Positions 24,168 through 31,792 of a stretch of DNA of 36,006 nucleotides are shown here, piece after piece; within the stretch, counting starts at the first letter, position 1, and each line of letters opens with the position of its first letter. A model generated the notes under the pieces. That model did not search any database. It was given only the letters and a program-made list of their open reading frames with translations, and was not told where the DNA came from. The DNA is taken from positions 1-36,006 of the forward strand of contig JAILES010000043.1 of NCBI GenBank assembly GCA_024687205.1, given 5' to 3'. A program made the position numbers and the translations under genes. The stretch is from Lachnospiraceae bacterium (GTDB lineage: Bacteria > Bacillota > Clostridia > Lachnospirales > Lachnospiraceae).

Positions 24168-25466
24168 CTAGTCCTCTGTCCCGGCCATCGTATAATTATT
24201 CCTTGCATTCCAGAGGATCCATTCTTCGTAGCCTGCGTCGTAGACGGCTTTGATCTGGGCATTGATCTCGTCGATGCCGTAGGTGATGTGGCCTTCGACC
24301 CAGGGGGCGGAGAAATCCTGAAGCCAGGGCCTGATCACGGCCTTGCTTTCTTCGGGCACATCTTTTAATTCGTCTTTGGATTTTTCGAGAGCGGCCAGAA
24401 TGGCCTCGTAGGGCTGGGCATCCGGGACTTCGAGACCGAAGACGCCGGCTGCGTAATGTGAAGGATAGATCATCGGACAGAGGGCATCAGCTGCCTGGGC
24501 GAGTTCAACGTAATCCTGGCCCACCTGGCCTACATCTATGGGATTGCCTATGATGGTGCCGAAAAGATCGGCAGTCACGGGGATCCCTTTTTTATGAAGT
24601 CGCTCCGATGCATAATTCAGAAATCCCGTGATATAAGTATGTTTATTCTCGGGAGTGAGCTCCACACCGTAGTCGGCTTTCTCTGCTTCTTCGCCGACGG
24701 GGAAACGCACGTAATCATATTGTATCTCATCGAACCCTAAGTCCGCGCTGTATTCGGCTATCTCGGTTAAGTATTCCCATACTTCTTCCTTGCAGGGATT
24801 GACCCAGGCTAAGTCGTTGCCGTCGGTTATCAGCTCGCCTTTTTCATTATATAAGGCCAGCTCAGGTCTCTTCTCCGCAAGCAATGGATCCTTGAAGCTT
24901 ACTATCCTGGCGATGGTATACACGTTATGCTCTTTCAGGGTCTGCATCAGGGCTTTTATATCCCTGATATATCTTACGCAGTTACCCAGTCTGCCGGGCT
25001 CCGTATCCTCTTCCATTTTGAAGGTGATCTCGCCGCCGTCGTTCTTTATATCTATGACCATGGCGTTAAGCTCGGTCTCGTCCATGAGCTTGATCATGCC
25101 GTCCATGCGCTCGCTGCCGGCAACCGGCCCGGTCACATATATGCCCTTTACACGGGTATGGTTTTCTTTCCATTCGCTGAGGGAGAAGTTGGAAGCTTCT
25201 TCGGTCTCCTCGGGAGCTTCCTCACCAGAAGCCGGCAGGTCGAGTCCCATGTCCAGAACCACTTTTTCCTTTGCCCCTTCAGTCACTGCAACAGGGGTTT
25301 CGGCCGTATCTTCAGCGACTTTATTCTTTTTATCATGCATGATTATTAAGACCGTAGCGGCTGTGATCAACAGTACACCCGTCACAGAAAGGATTATGAT
25401 AAACAGTTTATGATGTTCTCCGAAGAAACGGCGACGTTGCTGCCGCTTCCATTCACGCCTGTTCAT
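24168..25466 (-). CDS. DUF4015 putative glycoside hydrolase, membrane-anchored
   Basis: A 432-aa protein. The basic N-terminus (RREWKRQQRRRFFG) precedes a signal-anchor helix (about 20-42), then an acidic, Pro/Glu-rich linker (about 50-95), so the enzyme part faces outward. From about 100 to the end it matches the DUF4015 TIM-barrel family: VKGIYVTG, ELNAMVIDIKNDGG, ARIVSFKDP, AWVNPC, FDEIQYDYVRFP and PMIYPSHY. The DEIQYDYVRFP motif holds the likely catalytic acids. Members are thought to act on cell-wall or other polysaccharides, but this is unproven. The ATG at 25466 is only seven bases after a strong -10 and has no ribosome binding site, implying a leaderless mRNA; the in-frame TTG at 25502 lies in the -35 and is not used. 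Confidence 0.85.
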   Translation of the reverse strand: MNRREWKRQQRRRFFGEHHKLFIIILSVTGVLLITAATVLIIMHDKKNKVAEDTAETPVAVTEGAKEKVVLDMGLDLPASGEEAPEETEEASNFSLSEWKENHTRVKGIYVTGPVAGSERMDGMIKLMDETELNAMVIDIKNDGGEITFKMEEDTEPGRLGNCVRYIRDIKALMQTLKEHNVYTIARIVSFKDPLLAEKRPELALYNEKGELITDGNDLAWVNPCKEEVWEYLTEIAEYSADLGFDEIQYDYVRFPVGEEAEKADYGVELTPENKHTYITGFLNYASERLHKKGIPVTADLFGTIIGNPIDVGQVGQDYVELAQAADALCPMIYPSHYAAGVFGLEVPDAQPYEAILAALEKSKDELKDVPEESKAVIRPWLQDFSAPWVEGHITYGIDEINAQIKAVYDAGYEEWILWNARNNYTMAGTED

Positions 25467-25473
25467 GACCGAT

Positions 25474-25502
25474 AGGATACCATTATTTCGGGGCTTTGTC
25501 AA
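25474..25502 (-). promoter_or_regulatory. DUF4015 gene promoter (leaderless), sharing its -35 with rarA
   Basis: Minus strand: perfect TTGACA (25497-25502), a 17-bp spacer ending in TGG and TATCCT (25474-25479). Seven bases separate it from the ATG. The -35 overlaps the rarA -35 by five bases. Confidence 0.75.
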
Positions 25503-25524
25503 AAATCCCCCGCTGTGGTATACT
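25496..25524 (+). promoter_or_regulatory. rarA promoter (leaderless), divergent
   Basis: TTGTCA (25496-25501), a 17-bp spacer ending in TGG and TATACT (25519-25524). Eight bases separate the -10 from the rarA ATG at 25533. Confidence 0.75.
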
Positions 25525-25532
25525 TTCGATTT

Positions 25533-26861
25533 ATGGAACAGATGAGTTTTTTTGAGAATGAAATACCGAGGCCTTTAGCTTCCAGACTGCGTCCGGAGAC
25601 CCTTGAGGAGTATGCCGGACAGGAGCATCTGCTGGGGGAAGGCAAGGTTTTGCGCCGTCTGATCGAGAGTGACCAGATATCCTCGATGATACTCTGGGGA
25701 CCTCCCGGAGTGGGCAAGACTACTCTGGCCCAGGTAATTGCAAAGCAGACCAAAGCAGCTTTCGTGAATTTCTCCGCAGTCATGAACGGGATAAAGGATA
25801 TCCGTGACGTGATGGAGAAAGCTGAGGAACGCAGGCACTACGGTGAGAAGACCATCGTATTCGTAGACGAGATCCACCGCTTCAACAAGGCGCAGCAGGA
25901 TGCCTTCCTGCCCTTTGTTGAAAAAGGATCCATCATACTGATAGGAGCCACTACCGAGAATCCTTCCTTTGAGGTGAACGGGGCTCTGCTCTCACGCTGC
26001 AAGGTCTTCGTATTAAAAGCGCTGTCAACCGAGGATATAAGGAAGCTGTTAGACCATGCTCTGACCGACATCCGCGGCTTTGGAGGACAGAAGATAGAAT
26101 TCGAAGGCGACATACCAGGCAAGATAGCTGCTTTTGCGGACGGCGATGCGCGTATCGCCCTGTCCACGCTGGAGATGGTGATACTTAACGGGGAGATACA
26201 TCCCGACGGTTCGGTCAGTGTCAGCAATGAAGATCTGGAACAGTGCATTTCAAAGAAGTCTCTTTTATATGATAAGAACGGCGAAGAGCATTACAACCTG
26301 ATCTCTGCCCTGCACAAGTCCATGAGGAATTCCGATGCGGATGCTTCGGTTTACTGGCTTGCCCGTATGCTGGAAGCCGGTGAAGATCCGATATACATAG
26401 CAAGACGGGTGACACGTTTTGCTTCGGAAGATGTGGGACTGGCGGATACAAATGCGCTGCAGGTGGCGGTTGCCGCCTTTGAAGCCTGCAGGCTGATAGG
26501 TATGCCGGAGTGTTCGGTACACCTGACCGAAGCGGTGATCTATATGGCGCTGGCGCCGAAGTCCAATGCAATGGAAGTTGCTTATTTTGCGGCAAGGGAT
26601 GCGGCTACGCAGAACATGGCTGAGCCTGTGCCCCTGCATATACGCAATGCGCCGACGCAGCTGATGAAGGATCTTGATTACGGCAAGGGTTATATGTATG
26701 CCCATAATTATGAGGAGAAGATCACAGCCATGAGCTGTCTGCCGGAAAGTCTTGAGGGAAGCGAGTTCTACACCCCGACGGATCAGGGCGGTGAGAAAGC
26801 TTTTGCAAAAAGGCTTAAAGAGATAAAAAAGTGGAAGGCCGAACATAAAGAAGAGGATTAA
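25533..26861 (+). CDS. rarA: RarA/MgsA replication-associated recombination ATPase
   Basis: A 442-aa AAA+ ATPase of the clamp-loader clade. The N-terminus has RPLASRLRPETLEEYAGQEHL, then Walker A GPPGVGKT (56-63), Walker B VFVDEIH (109-115), sensor 1 GATTENPSF, and the C-terminal tetramerisation part (RRVTRFASEDVGLADTNAL, YMYAHNYE). RarA acts at stalled replication forks with SSB. The ATG at 25533 matches the family N-terminus (MEQMSFFEN); the in-frame GTG at 25515 lies upstream of the -10 and is ruled out. There is no ribosome binding site, so the mRNA is probably leaderless. Its TAA shares the four bases TTAA with the stop of the convergent HAD gene. Confidence 0.92.
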   Translation: MEQMSFFENEIPRPLASRLRPETLEEYAGQEHLLGEGKVLRRLIESDQISSMILWGPPGVGKTTLAQVIAKQTKAAFVNFSAVMNGIKDIRDVMEKAEERRHYGEKTIVFVDEIHRFNKAQQDAFLPFVEKGSIILIGATTENPSFEVNGALLSRCKVFVLKALSTEDIRKLLDHALTDIRGFGGQKIEFEGDIPGKIAAFADGDARIALSTLEMVILNGEIHPDGSVSVSNEDLEQCISKKSLLYDKNGEEHYNLISALHKSMRNSDADASVYWLARMLEAGEDPIYIARRVTRFASEDVGLADTNALQVAVAAFEACRLIGMPECSVHLTEAVIYMALAPKSNAMEVAYFAARDAATQNMAEPVPLHIRNAPTQLMKDLDYGKGYMYAHNYEEKITAMSCLPESLEGSEFYTPTDQGGEKAFAKRLKEIKKWKAEHKEED

Positions 26862-27346
26862 GTGAAATCCCTCTTTCTGATCTCATCGGCACGGGCAAGG
26901 ATCTTTTCCTTCCAGTCATCGTCCTGGGCCTCAAGCTGATAGACATTGTAACCGTACTGACGGCCGAGGTTGCAGACGATGGTCTCGTCATCGATATGAA
27001 GTGAGATATGATAGTGATTGGGGAGCTTCTGGGGAAGGAGCTCCTTTTTGTCGCGCTGGACTTCCTTCATGTGCCGGCTGCCGTTCACTATGCCGTCGAA
27101 ACGCACGCCATAATGCTTGAAGAGTTTTCTGATATATTTTTCGGAACGGAAGGAAGAGGTGTATACCCATACTTCGTAACCCTGTTTCTGCAGGGTGCGG
27201 ATAAGTTCCGGTGTGCCGAGGCGCAGTCTTTCCTTAAAGATCAGGTTCAGCGGCCAGCGCAGCGCCGGTTCGGTTTTGTGGGTGCCGGGCAGGACGAAGA
27301 GCACTTCATCCAGATCAAAGGATACCCGCATTTTTCTCTGATTCAT
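26858..27346 (-). CDS. HAD-like hydrolase, stand-alone paralog
   Basis: A 162-aa protein of the haloacid-dehalogenase fold. Motif I is SFDLDEVLF with Asp11 and Asp13; the usual DxDxT/V pattern is thus DLDEV. Motif II is VWVYTSSF with its Thr/Ser, and HIDDETIV near residue 117 gives the motif IV acidic pair. There is little room for a cap domain. It resembles the C-terminal half of the preceding gene (FKERLRLGTPELI beside YKERIRTGIPTIL), so the two are paralogs. It overlaps that gene by 4 nt (ATGA) and its stop overlaps the rarA stop. The substrate is unknown; small phosphoesters or a nucleic-acid end are possible. Confidence 0.8.
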   Translation of the reverse strand: MNQRKMRVSFDLDEVLFVLPGTHKTEPALRWPLNLIFKERLRLGTPELIRTLQKQGYEVWVYTSSFRSEKYIRKLFKHYGVRFDGIVNGSRHMKEVQRDKKELLPQKLPNHYHISLHIDDETIVCNLGRQYGYNVYQLEAQDDDWKEKILARADEIRKRDFT

Positions 27347-28242
27347 TCTTTATTTTCCTTTGCGATGCGTTCCAGGACTGTCATTACTTCATGGGACCAG
27401 TCTGCGGGTGAGCATTCCAGATCGTATTGTTCAAATTCCCTGCCGGAGGTGAAGAATCTTATGATCCCTTTGTTATCGATAGTCAGGGTTTCGCCGTAAT
27501 TATCCCTGAACATATTTTTAATGGTATCTATCTTAGCTTTATTTTCTGCGGTAGTCTCAACCTTACGTTTGGTTCCGGTGATGACGCCGTCGGCGTGGAC
27601 CCCGTAAAGCCTGAACAGATGCTTCAGATAATCATAGGAATAGTAGGAGGCGGTATACAGCCAGATATCATAACCCTGCTTTGCAAGGAAATGGAGTATG
27701 GTGGGGATCCCTGTCCTTATACGTTCTTTGTAAAAAAGCTTACGCGGGAAGGGCAGCGGTTTCATAAGAAGGCTTTCATCCAAATTGCCGAATACCACTT
27801 CATCAAGATCCAGGGTGAGCCTTTTATCATGCTTTGAATTTTTAATGATCTTTTCTATGTCGGTATCCTGGGTCAGGTTTACTATCTTGACCGGGATCTT
27901 TCCCACGCCGCAGCGCATGGCAGCAGCCCAGCGGTGATGACCGTTAAGGATCAGGTACCCGTCGGGGGACATCTTTTCGACCATTATTGGTTCTTCAAAA
28001 ACATCCAGCTCATACTGCTGCGCCCGACGTATCTTCTCCTCGTATTCACCGATTATGCGGTAGCTGGGGCCTATCTCGGGAAAGCAGAATTCATCCGCGG
28101 GATTGGGGTGAAGGCGTTCGCAGGACATCTTCTTAAAGAGAATACGCTCAAGTATACCGGCTTTCAGCGGCATGTATACACCCTTATATTTTTTTATCTG
28201 GGCAGAAACATAGTCATCGAGTTCGGTACGTGTGGCAGCCAT
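27343..28242 (-). CDS. ParB/sulfiredoxin-like domain fused to a HAD-like hydrolase
   Basis: A 299-aa fusion. The ATG at 28242 follows AGGAGGA; upstream in-frame codons reach into the promoter and are rejected. Residues about 45-125 look like a ParB/Srx-type domain, with the hallmark ILNGHHRWAAAMRCG (98-112) and IPVKIV after it. In ParB and Srx relatives this GxHR loop binds nucleotide and phosphate. Residues about 138-299 form a HAD-like domain with LTLDLDEVVFGN (motif I, Asp145 and Asp147), IWLYTASY (motif II) and LTIDNKGI (a motif IV with one acidic residue lost compared with its neighbour). The fusion suggests nucleotide-dependent phosphate chemistry. It is co-transcribed with the shorter paralog. 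Confidence 0.75.
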   Translation of the reverse strand: MAATRTELDDYVSAQIKKYKGVYMPLKAGILERILFKKMSCERLHPNPADEFCFPEIGPSYRIIGEYEEKIRRAQQYELDVFEEPIMVEKMSPDGYLILNGHHRWAAAMRCGVGKIPVKIVNLTQDTDIEKIIKNSKHDKRLTLDLDEVVFGNLDESLLMKPLPFPRKLFYKERIRTGIPTILHFLAKQGYDIWLYTASYYSYDYLKHLFRLYGVHADGVITGTKRKVETTAENKAKIDTIKNMFRDNYGETLTIDNKGIIRFFTSGREFEQYDLECSPADWSHEVMTVLERIAKENKE

Positions 28243-28266
28243 GGTCGTATCCTCCTGAATATACCT

Positions 28267-28296
28267 ATTATACATCCGCAGAGGGCGGTCTGTCAC
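28267..28296 (-). promoter_or_regulatory. Promoter of the ParB-HAD/HAD operon
   Basis: Minus strand: GTGACA (28291-28296), an 18-bp spacer and a perfect TATAAT (28267-28272). The leader is about 17-20 nt and holds AGGAGGA. Confidence 0.65.
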
Positions 28297-28376
28297 CGTG
28301 AAATTGAAGTCATTATGCGGGTGAATAAATACAAGCTGTTCACGCTTTACACAGGCTGAAACACTATATGCTGTGC

Positions 28377-28405
28377 TGGAAATAAGTTACATAACATGGT
28401 ATAAT
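28377..28405 (+). promoter_or_regulatory. Promoter of the secreted-protein/pseudo-sirtuin operon, nearly leaderless
   Basis: A weak -35 TGGAAA (28377-28382), a 17-bp spacer ending in TGG, and a perfect TATAAT (28400-28405). The ATG at 28415 is nine bases beyond, with no ribosome binding site. Confidence 0.55.
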
Positions 28406-28414
28406 AAACGCAGT

Positions 28415-30004
28415 ATGGGAAAAGATAAGACTAAAAAAAGAAGACGGCATTTCCTGCTGAAGGGCATCGTCATCTGTGCGGCGGTGGCTCTTGTTTCCGC
28501 GCCCGTGATCCTGAAGGCAAAGAGCGCGGTCAGCAGGGGTGTGATCAGCAATAACATCCATGAGAATGATTATAACTACAGAAAAGCTGTAGCCGACTGC
28601 TATATAGCGGCAGGCCTCGGCGGCTATTTCTCCAGGGTCGAGAACATGGGCGACATTATCCTGATAGAGGATTACAGCCCTTCGATGAAGCTGACCCTGC
28701 AGCATTTCGTGCCGATGGAACTGACGCATTTCGGCGGCTTCTATTCCGGAGCACAGTATAATTACTTCCTTTTCGGACAGAACAATCCGGGACTCGACAA
28801 CAACTCCGAGGTACTCAGGGTCGTTAAATACGGTAAAGACTGGAGCAGGCTCGGAGCCTGTACCATAAAGGGCAACAACACACAGTCGCCTTTCTATGGC
28901 TGTAATACAGACTTTGCGGAATACGGTAACAGGCTGTTCATCCGCTGCGGACATATGGGCTACAACGGGCAGCAGGCTGCCATGACCATAGAAGTAAATA
29001 CTGAGAGTATGGGCCTTCTGCAGGTACAGTCTGATGATCTGGGTGCAGGCTACGGTTCCGCAAGGAATACCGCAGCTACCTATATAGATGCCGCAAACGG
29101 TTATCTCTTTGCGGCAGATCACAGTCTTGACGAACCCAGGGGGATGACGGTGGTCAGCTATTCGTCAGGTTCAACGGGGGACGGCTTTGTAACGCCCTGT
29201 TCTTTTGCAATGGCAATGCAGCTTAGCGGAAACTATTCGGATCCTTCACCGCTTACAAGCATAGGCGGACTGGAGTCTTCCGGACAGTACTCGATACTTG
29301 TGGGCTGTACGGCGCCCCAGGACGGAACTTCCGCCAACAAGAATGTTTTTGTTGCTACGATCCCGAAGAATGCTTTCTCAACGGAGAACGTGAGACTGGG
29401 TTTCCTTACGGGTTTTGCTTACGGTGATCCCTCATCTGTGATGACACCCTATCTTGTTAAAGTAGACAATGACAACTTCGTGGTGATCTGGGAAGCGCGT
29501 TACGGCTTCGGTGAATCCGGCGAAGTGAATTATGTATATTTAAACGGGGGCGGCCAGATGACCAGCTCCGTTAAATCTATGTCCGGATGTCTTTCGGACT
29601 GTGAGCCCGTACTTGCGGGAAACCAGATAGTATGGTACACGACCGACGGCAGCAGGGCCACAATGTATTCGGTTCCCGCACGCAATACGTCGGAAGCACC
29701 CACCGCGGATGCCAGAGCGGCGGTGGTATACAATAAGGTCAATTATTCACAGGTGTTTGACTATTCATTTTATACGGCCAGGTATCCTGATGTCAGGGTG
29801 CTGTACGGTGATGATCCGGCCGCTGCGCTTAAGCATTTTGTGACCTACGGCATGCCCGAAGGAAGACAGGGCAGCGAGAACTTCAATGTTTATGCGTATA
29901 TGAACAGGTATGCCGACTTAAGGAATGCATACGGCACGGATCTGAAGCAGTATTATCTCCACTTTGTGAGATACGGAGCGGATGAAGGCCGTAACGGCAG
30001 ATAA
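28415..30004 (+). CDS. Secreted or membrane-anchored protein with C-terminal YPD...YG..EGR repeats
   Basis: A 529-aa protein. A very basic N-terminus (GKDKTKKRRRHF) and a hydrophobic helix (about 14-34) form a signal peptide or anchor. The large middle part (about 50-430) is rich in Gly, Asn, Ser and aromatic residues and repeats a strand pattern around 'V..YG/W..LG', suggesting a beta-propeller-like fold; no catalytic motif is recognised. The last 80 residues hold two copies of a repeat (F.Y.FYTARYPDVR, DPAAALKHFVTYGMPEGR, and YMNRYADLRNAYG with HFVRYGADEGR) that occurs in surface proteins of Clostridia. The upstream GTG at 28373 lies before the promoter. The pseudo-sirtuin gene follows after 14 bp. 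Confidence 0.75.
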   Translation: MGKDKTKKRRRHFLLKGIVICAAVALVSAPVILKAKSAVSRGVISNNIHENDYNYRKAVADCYIAAGLGGYFSRVENMGDIILIEDYSPSMKLTLQHFVPMELTHFGGFYSGAQYNYFLFGQNNPGLDNNSEVLRVVKYGKDWSRLGACTIKGNNTQSPFYGCNTDFAEYGNRLFIRCGHMGYNGQQAAMTIEVNTESMGLLQVQSDDLGAGYGSARNTAATYIDAANGYLFAADHSLDEPRGMTVVSYSSGSTGDGFVTPCSFAMAMQLSGNYSDPSPLTSIGGLESSGQYSILVGCTAPQDGTSANKNVFVATIPKNAFSTENVRLGFLTGFAYGDPSSVMTPYLVKVDNDNFVVIWEARYGFGESGEVNYVYLNGGGQMTSSVKSMSGCLSDCEPVLAGNQIVWYTTDGSRATMYSVPARNTSEAPTADARAAVVYNKVNYSQVFDYSFYTARYPDVRVLYGDDPAAALKHFVTYGMPEGRQGSENFNVYAYMNRYADLRNAYGTDLKQYYLHFVRYGADEGRNGR

Positions 30005-30018
30005 GAGGGGGTGATATA

Positions 30019-30756
30019 ATGATCGATCAGAGCGGTACTATCGCAAAAGTAAAAGAGATGATAGGGGAGTCTTCCCACATAGTAGTGCTTTTGGGCATCG
30101 GCACCGTGATAGAAAGCGGTGGCGAGAATATCTGGTCATCCAGGGAATGTTACAGGATAGAGGAACTCTATCATAAATCTCCCGACGAGATGATGAGCGT
30201 CGGTTATTACAGCGCAAGAAGAGACAAGTTTTTTGATTTCTATAAAAGAGAGATACTGGGACGTGAAATGAAGCCTGCATCGCTTTTCAAAGATCTGAGA
30301 AGGCTGCAGAAGACCGGAAGGATCAGGAAGATGATAACCCAGAATTATTTCGACCTGCACAGCGAGGCCGGACTCAAGGATGTCATCGAACTGTACGGAA
30401 ACGTGAAAAACAATATCTGTCCCAGATGCGGAAAAGCTTTTTCGGTTGAGTATGTGAAAAATGCCAAGGGTGTGCCTCTCTGCGATGAGTGCAAGTCCGG
30501 TATACGTCCGGGCATAATGCTCTTCGGTGAAAAGATAAATAACGATCTGATGACTGAGGCAGTGAACGCCTGCGAGAAAGCGGATCTGATACTGGTGCTG
30601 GGCACCAATATGTATGACAATATGGTCAAGTTCTGTACCGGTAATTACAAGGGAGACAGGGTGGTGCTGATCACGAAGGAAGAGCATTACACCGACAGGT
30701 TTGCCGATTATGTCATACACGACGAGGTCAGCAATGTGCTGCCACTGGTGATGTAA
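30019..30756 (+). CDS. Degenerate Sir2-like protein lacking the catalytic His (pseudo-sirtuin)
   Basis: At 245 aa this is collinear with the true sirtuin at 15630. The zinc cysteines are at the same residue numbers (134, 137, 155, 158). The active site is ruined: GAGVS is GIGTV (26-30), the NID of TQNIDGLH is NYF (109-111), the catalytic His126 is Tyr (ELYGN), and GTSLVVYPA is GTNMYDNMV. TQN, the central core and VLITKEE remain, so the fold is probably kept. The reading frame is intact and has a strong ribosome binding site (GAGGGGGTG), so it is not simply a pseudogene. It could bind NAD or ADP-ribose as a sensor, or be an enzyme with a different reaction. It is co-transcribed with the secreted-protein gene. 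Confidence 0.85.
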   Translation: MIDQSGTIAKVKEMIGESSHIVVLLGIGTVIESGGENIWSSRECYRIEELYHKSPDEMMSVGYYSARRDKFFDFYKREILGREMKPASLFKDLRRLQKTGRIRKMITQNYFDLHSEAGLKDVIELYGNVKNNICPRCGKAFSVEYVKNAKGVPLCDECKSGIRPGIMLFGEKINNDLMTEAVNACEKADLILVLGTNMYDNMVKFCTGNYKGDRVVLITKEEHYTDRFADYVIHDEVSNVLPLVM

Positions 30757-30909
30757 ATCAATCACGGGAATCAATCACGGGGGCGGTTCGGTCGCTACTT
30801 TGAACAAACGGATAGCAGAAAGTTATTAACCCCTGCGACTAAGCATGGGGTTAATATTTTCTGCTATAAGTTTGTCAACAATCAACCGCGGAACCGTCCC
30901 CGTGATTGA
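30756..30909. repeat. Palindromic MITE/REP-like element with 19-bp terminal inverted repeats
   Basis: TCAATCACGGGGGCGGTTC (30771-30789) and GAACCGTCCCCGTGATTGA (30891-30909) are inverted repeats matching at 18 of 19 positions. Within lie further arms: TTGAACAAAC (30800-30809) with GTTTGTCAA (30870-30878), and a roughly 21-bp imperfect stem (30812-30833 with 30847-30867) around a 13-nt loop. The left end carries two tandem copies of AATCAATCACGGG (30756-30768, 30769-30781), starting in the stop codon of the pseudo-sirtuin gene. The right end stops 15 bp before the hslO ribosome binding site. The whole 139 bp could fold into one long hairpin. No transposase is present, so it is non-autonomous. 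Confidence 0.75.
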
Positions 30910-30934
30910 CCGGCGATCGAGTTTGGAGGATAAG

Positions 30935-31792
30935 ATGGACAGAATGATACAGGGTCTGGCATACGGCAGTGAGCTCAGGTTTTTTGCCGCATATACCAGG
31001 GATACGGTACAGGAGGCTGCAAGGATACACGGGACCTCTCCGGTATGTTCAGCGGCGCTGGGGCGTTTGCTGACTGCTGCAGCAATGATGGGACGTATGG
31101 AGAAAAACGAGGATGATCTGGTGACTCTCCGTATAGAGGCTGACGGACCCATCGGCGGCATGACAGTGACTGCCGACGTAAACGGCTATGTTAAAGGACT
31201 GATAAACAACCCTCAGGTAGAACTGCCCCTGAAGGAGAACGGACATCTTGATGTGGGAAGCGCAGTCGGGAAAGGCACGCTTTCGGTGATAAGAGGTTCT
31301 GCAAATGCGGATCCCTATATAGGACAGATACAGCTGGCAACCGGCGAGATAGGCGAAGACCTGACTTATTATTATGCCGAGAGCGAGCAGATCCCTACTT
31401 CGGTGGGACTGGGAGTGCTTGTTGACAGGGATCTTTCGATAATGCATGCGGGGGGCTTTATACTTCAGCTTCTGCCCTTTGCCTCTGATGCAACAATTGA
31501 TGCTCTGGAACAGAGCCTTAAGGAGCATGCTTCGGTAACGGATTTCTTTAAAGAAGATACGGATCCCGAGGTGATGATGAGAAAGCTCCTCGGAGATATC
31601 GTAATAGAGGATTCCTGTGAAGTGGCATACCGCTGTTACTGCAACAGGCAGCGTGTGGAAAAGGCGCTGATAAGTCTTGGCAGGGATGAGCTTGAAAAGT
31701 TGATCGCCGAAGGAGAAGAAGTAAAGCTTCACTGCGATTTCTGCAACAAGGATTACAGCTTCACTCTTGATGAAGTGAAGGCGTTGATCTAA
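30935..31792 (+). CDS. hslO: Hsp33 redox-regulated chaperone
   Basis: A 285-aa Hsp33. The ATG at 30935 follows GGAGG at 30925-30929; an upstream in-frame start would run into the palindromic repeat. The N-terminus (MDRMIQGLAYGSELRF) and the core with ADGPIGGMTVTADVNGYVKG match the family. The C-terminal redox switch has Cys-x-Cys (CYCN) and CDFC about 30 residues later, which bind zinc when reduced and form disulfides under oxidative stress to activate the chaperone. It acts in the cytoplasm. Its last codon overlaps the stop of the convergent Cys-rich gene in the four bases CTAA. Confidence 0.93.
   Translation: MDRMIQGLAYGSELRFFAAYTRDTVQEAARIHGTSPVCSAALGRLLTAAAMMGRMEKNEDDLVTLRIEADGPIGGMTVTADVNGYVKGLINNPQVELPLKENGHLDVGSAVGKGTLSVIRGSANADPYIGQIQLATGEIGEDLTYYYAESEQIPTSVGLGVLVDRDLSIMHAGGFILQLLPFASDATIDALEQSLKEHASVTDFFKEDTDPEVMMRKLLGDIVIEDSCEVAYRCYCNRQRVEKALISLGRDELEKLIAEGEEVKLHCDFCNKDYSFTLDEVKALI

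Noticed and set aside
24790..25413. 207-codon plus-strand frame opposite the DUF4015 gene
   Set aside because: Antisense shadow; the minus-strand frame has clear family motifs.
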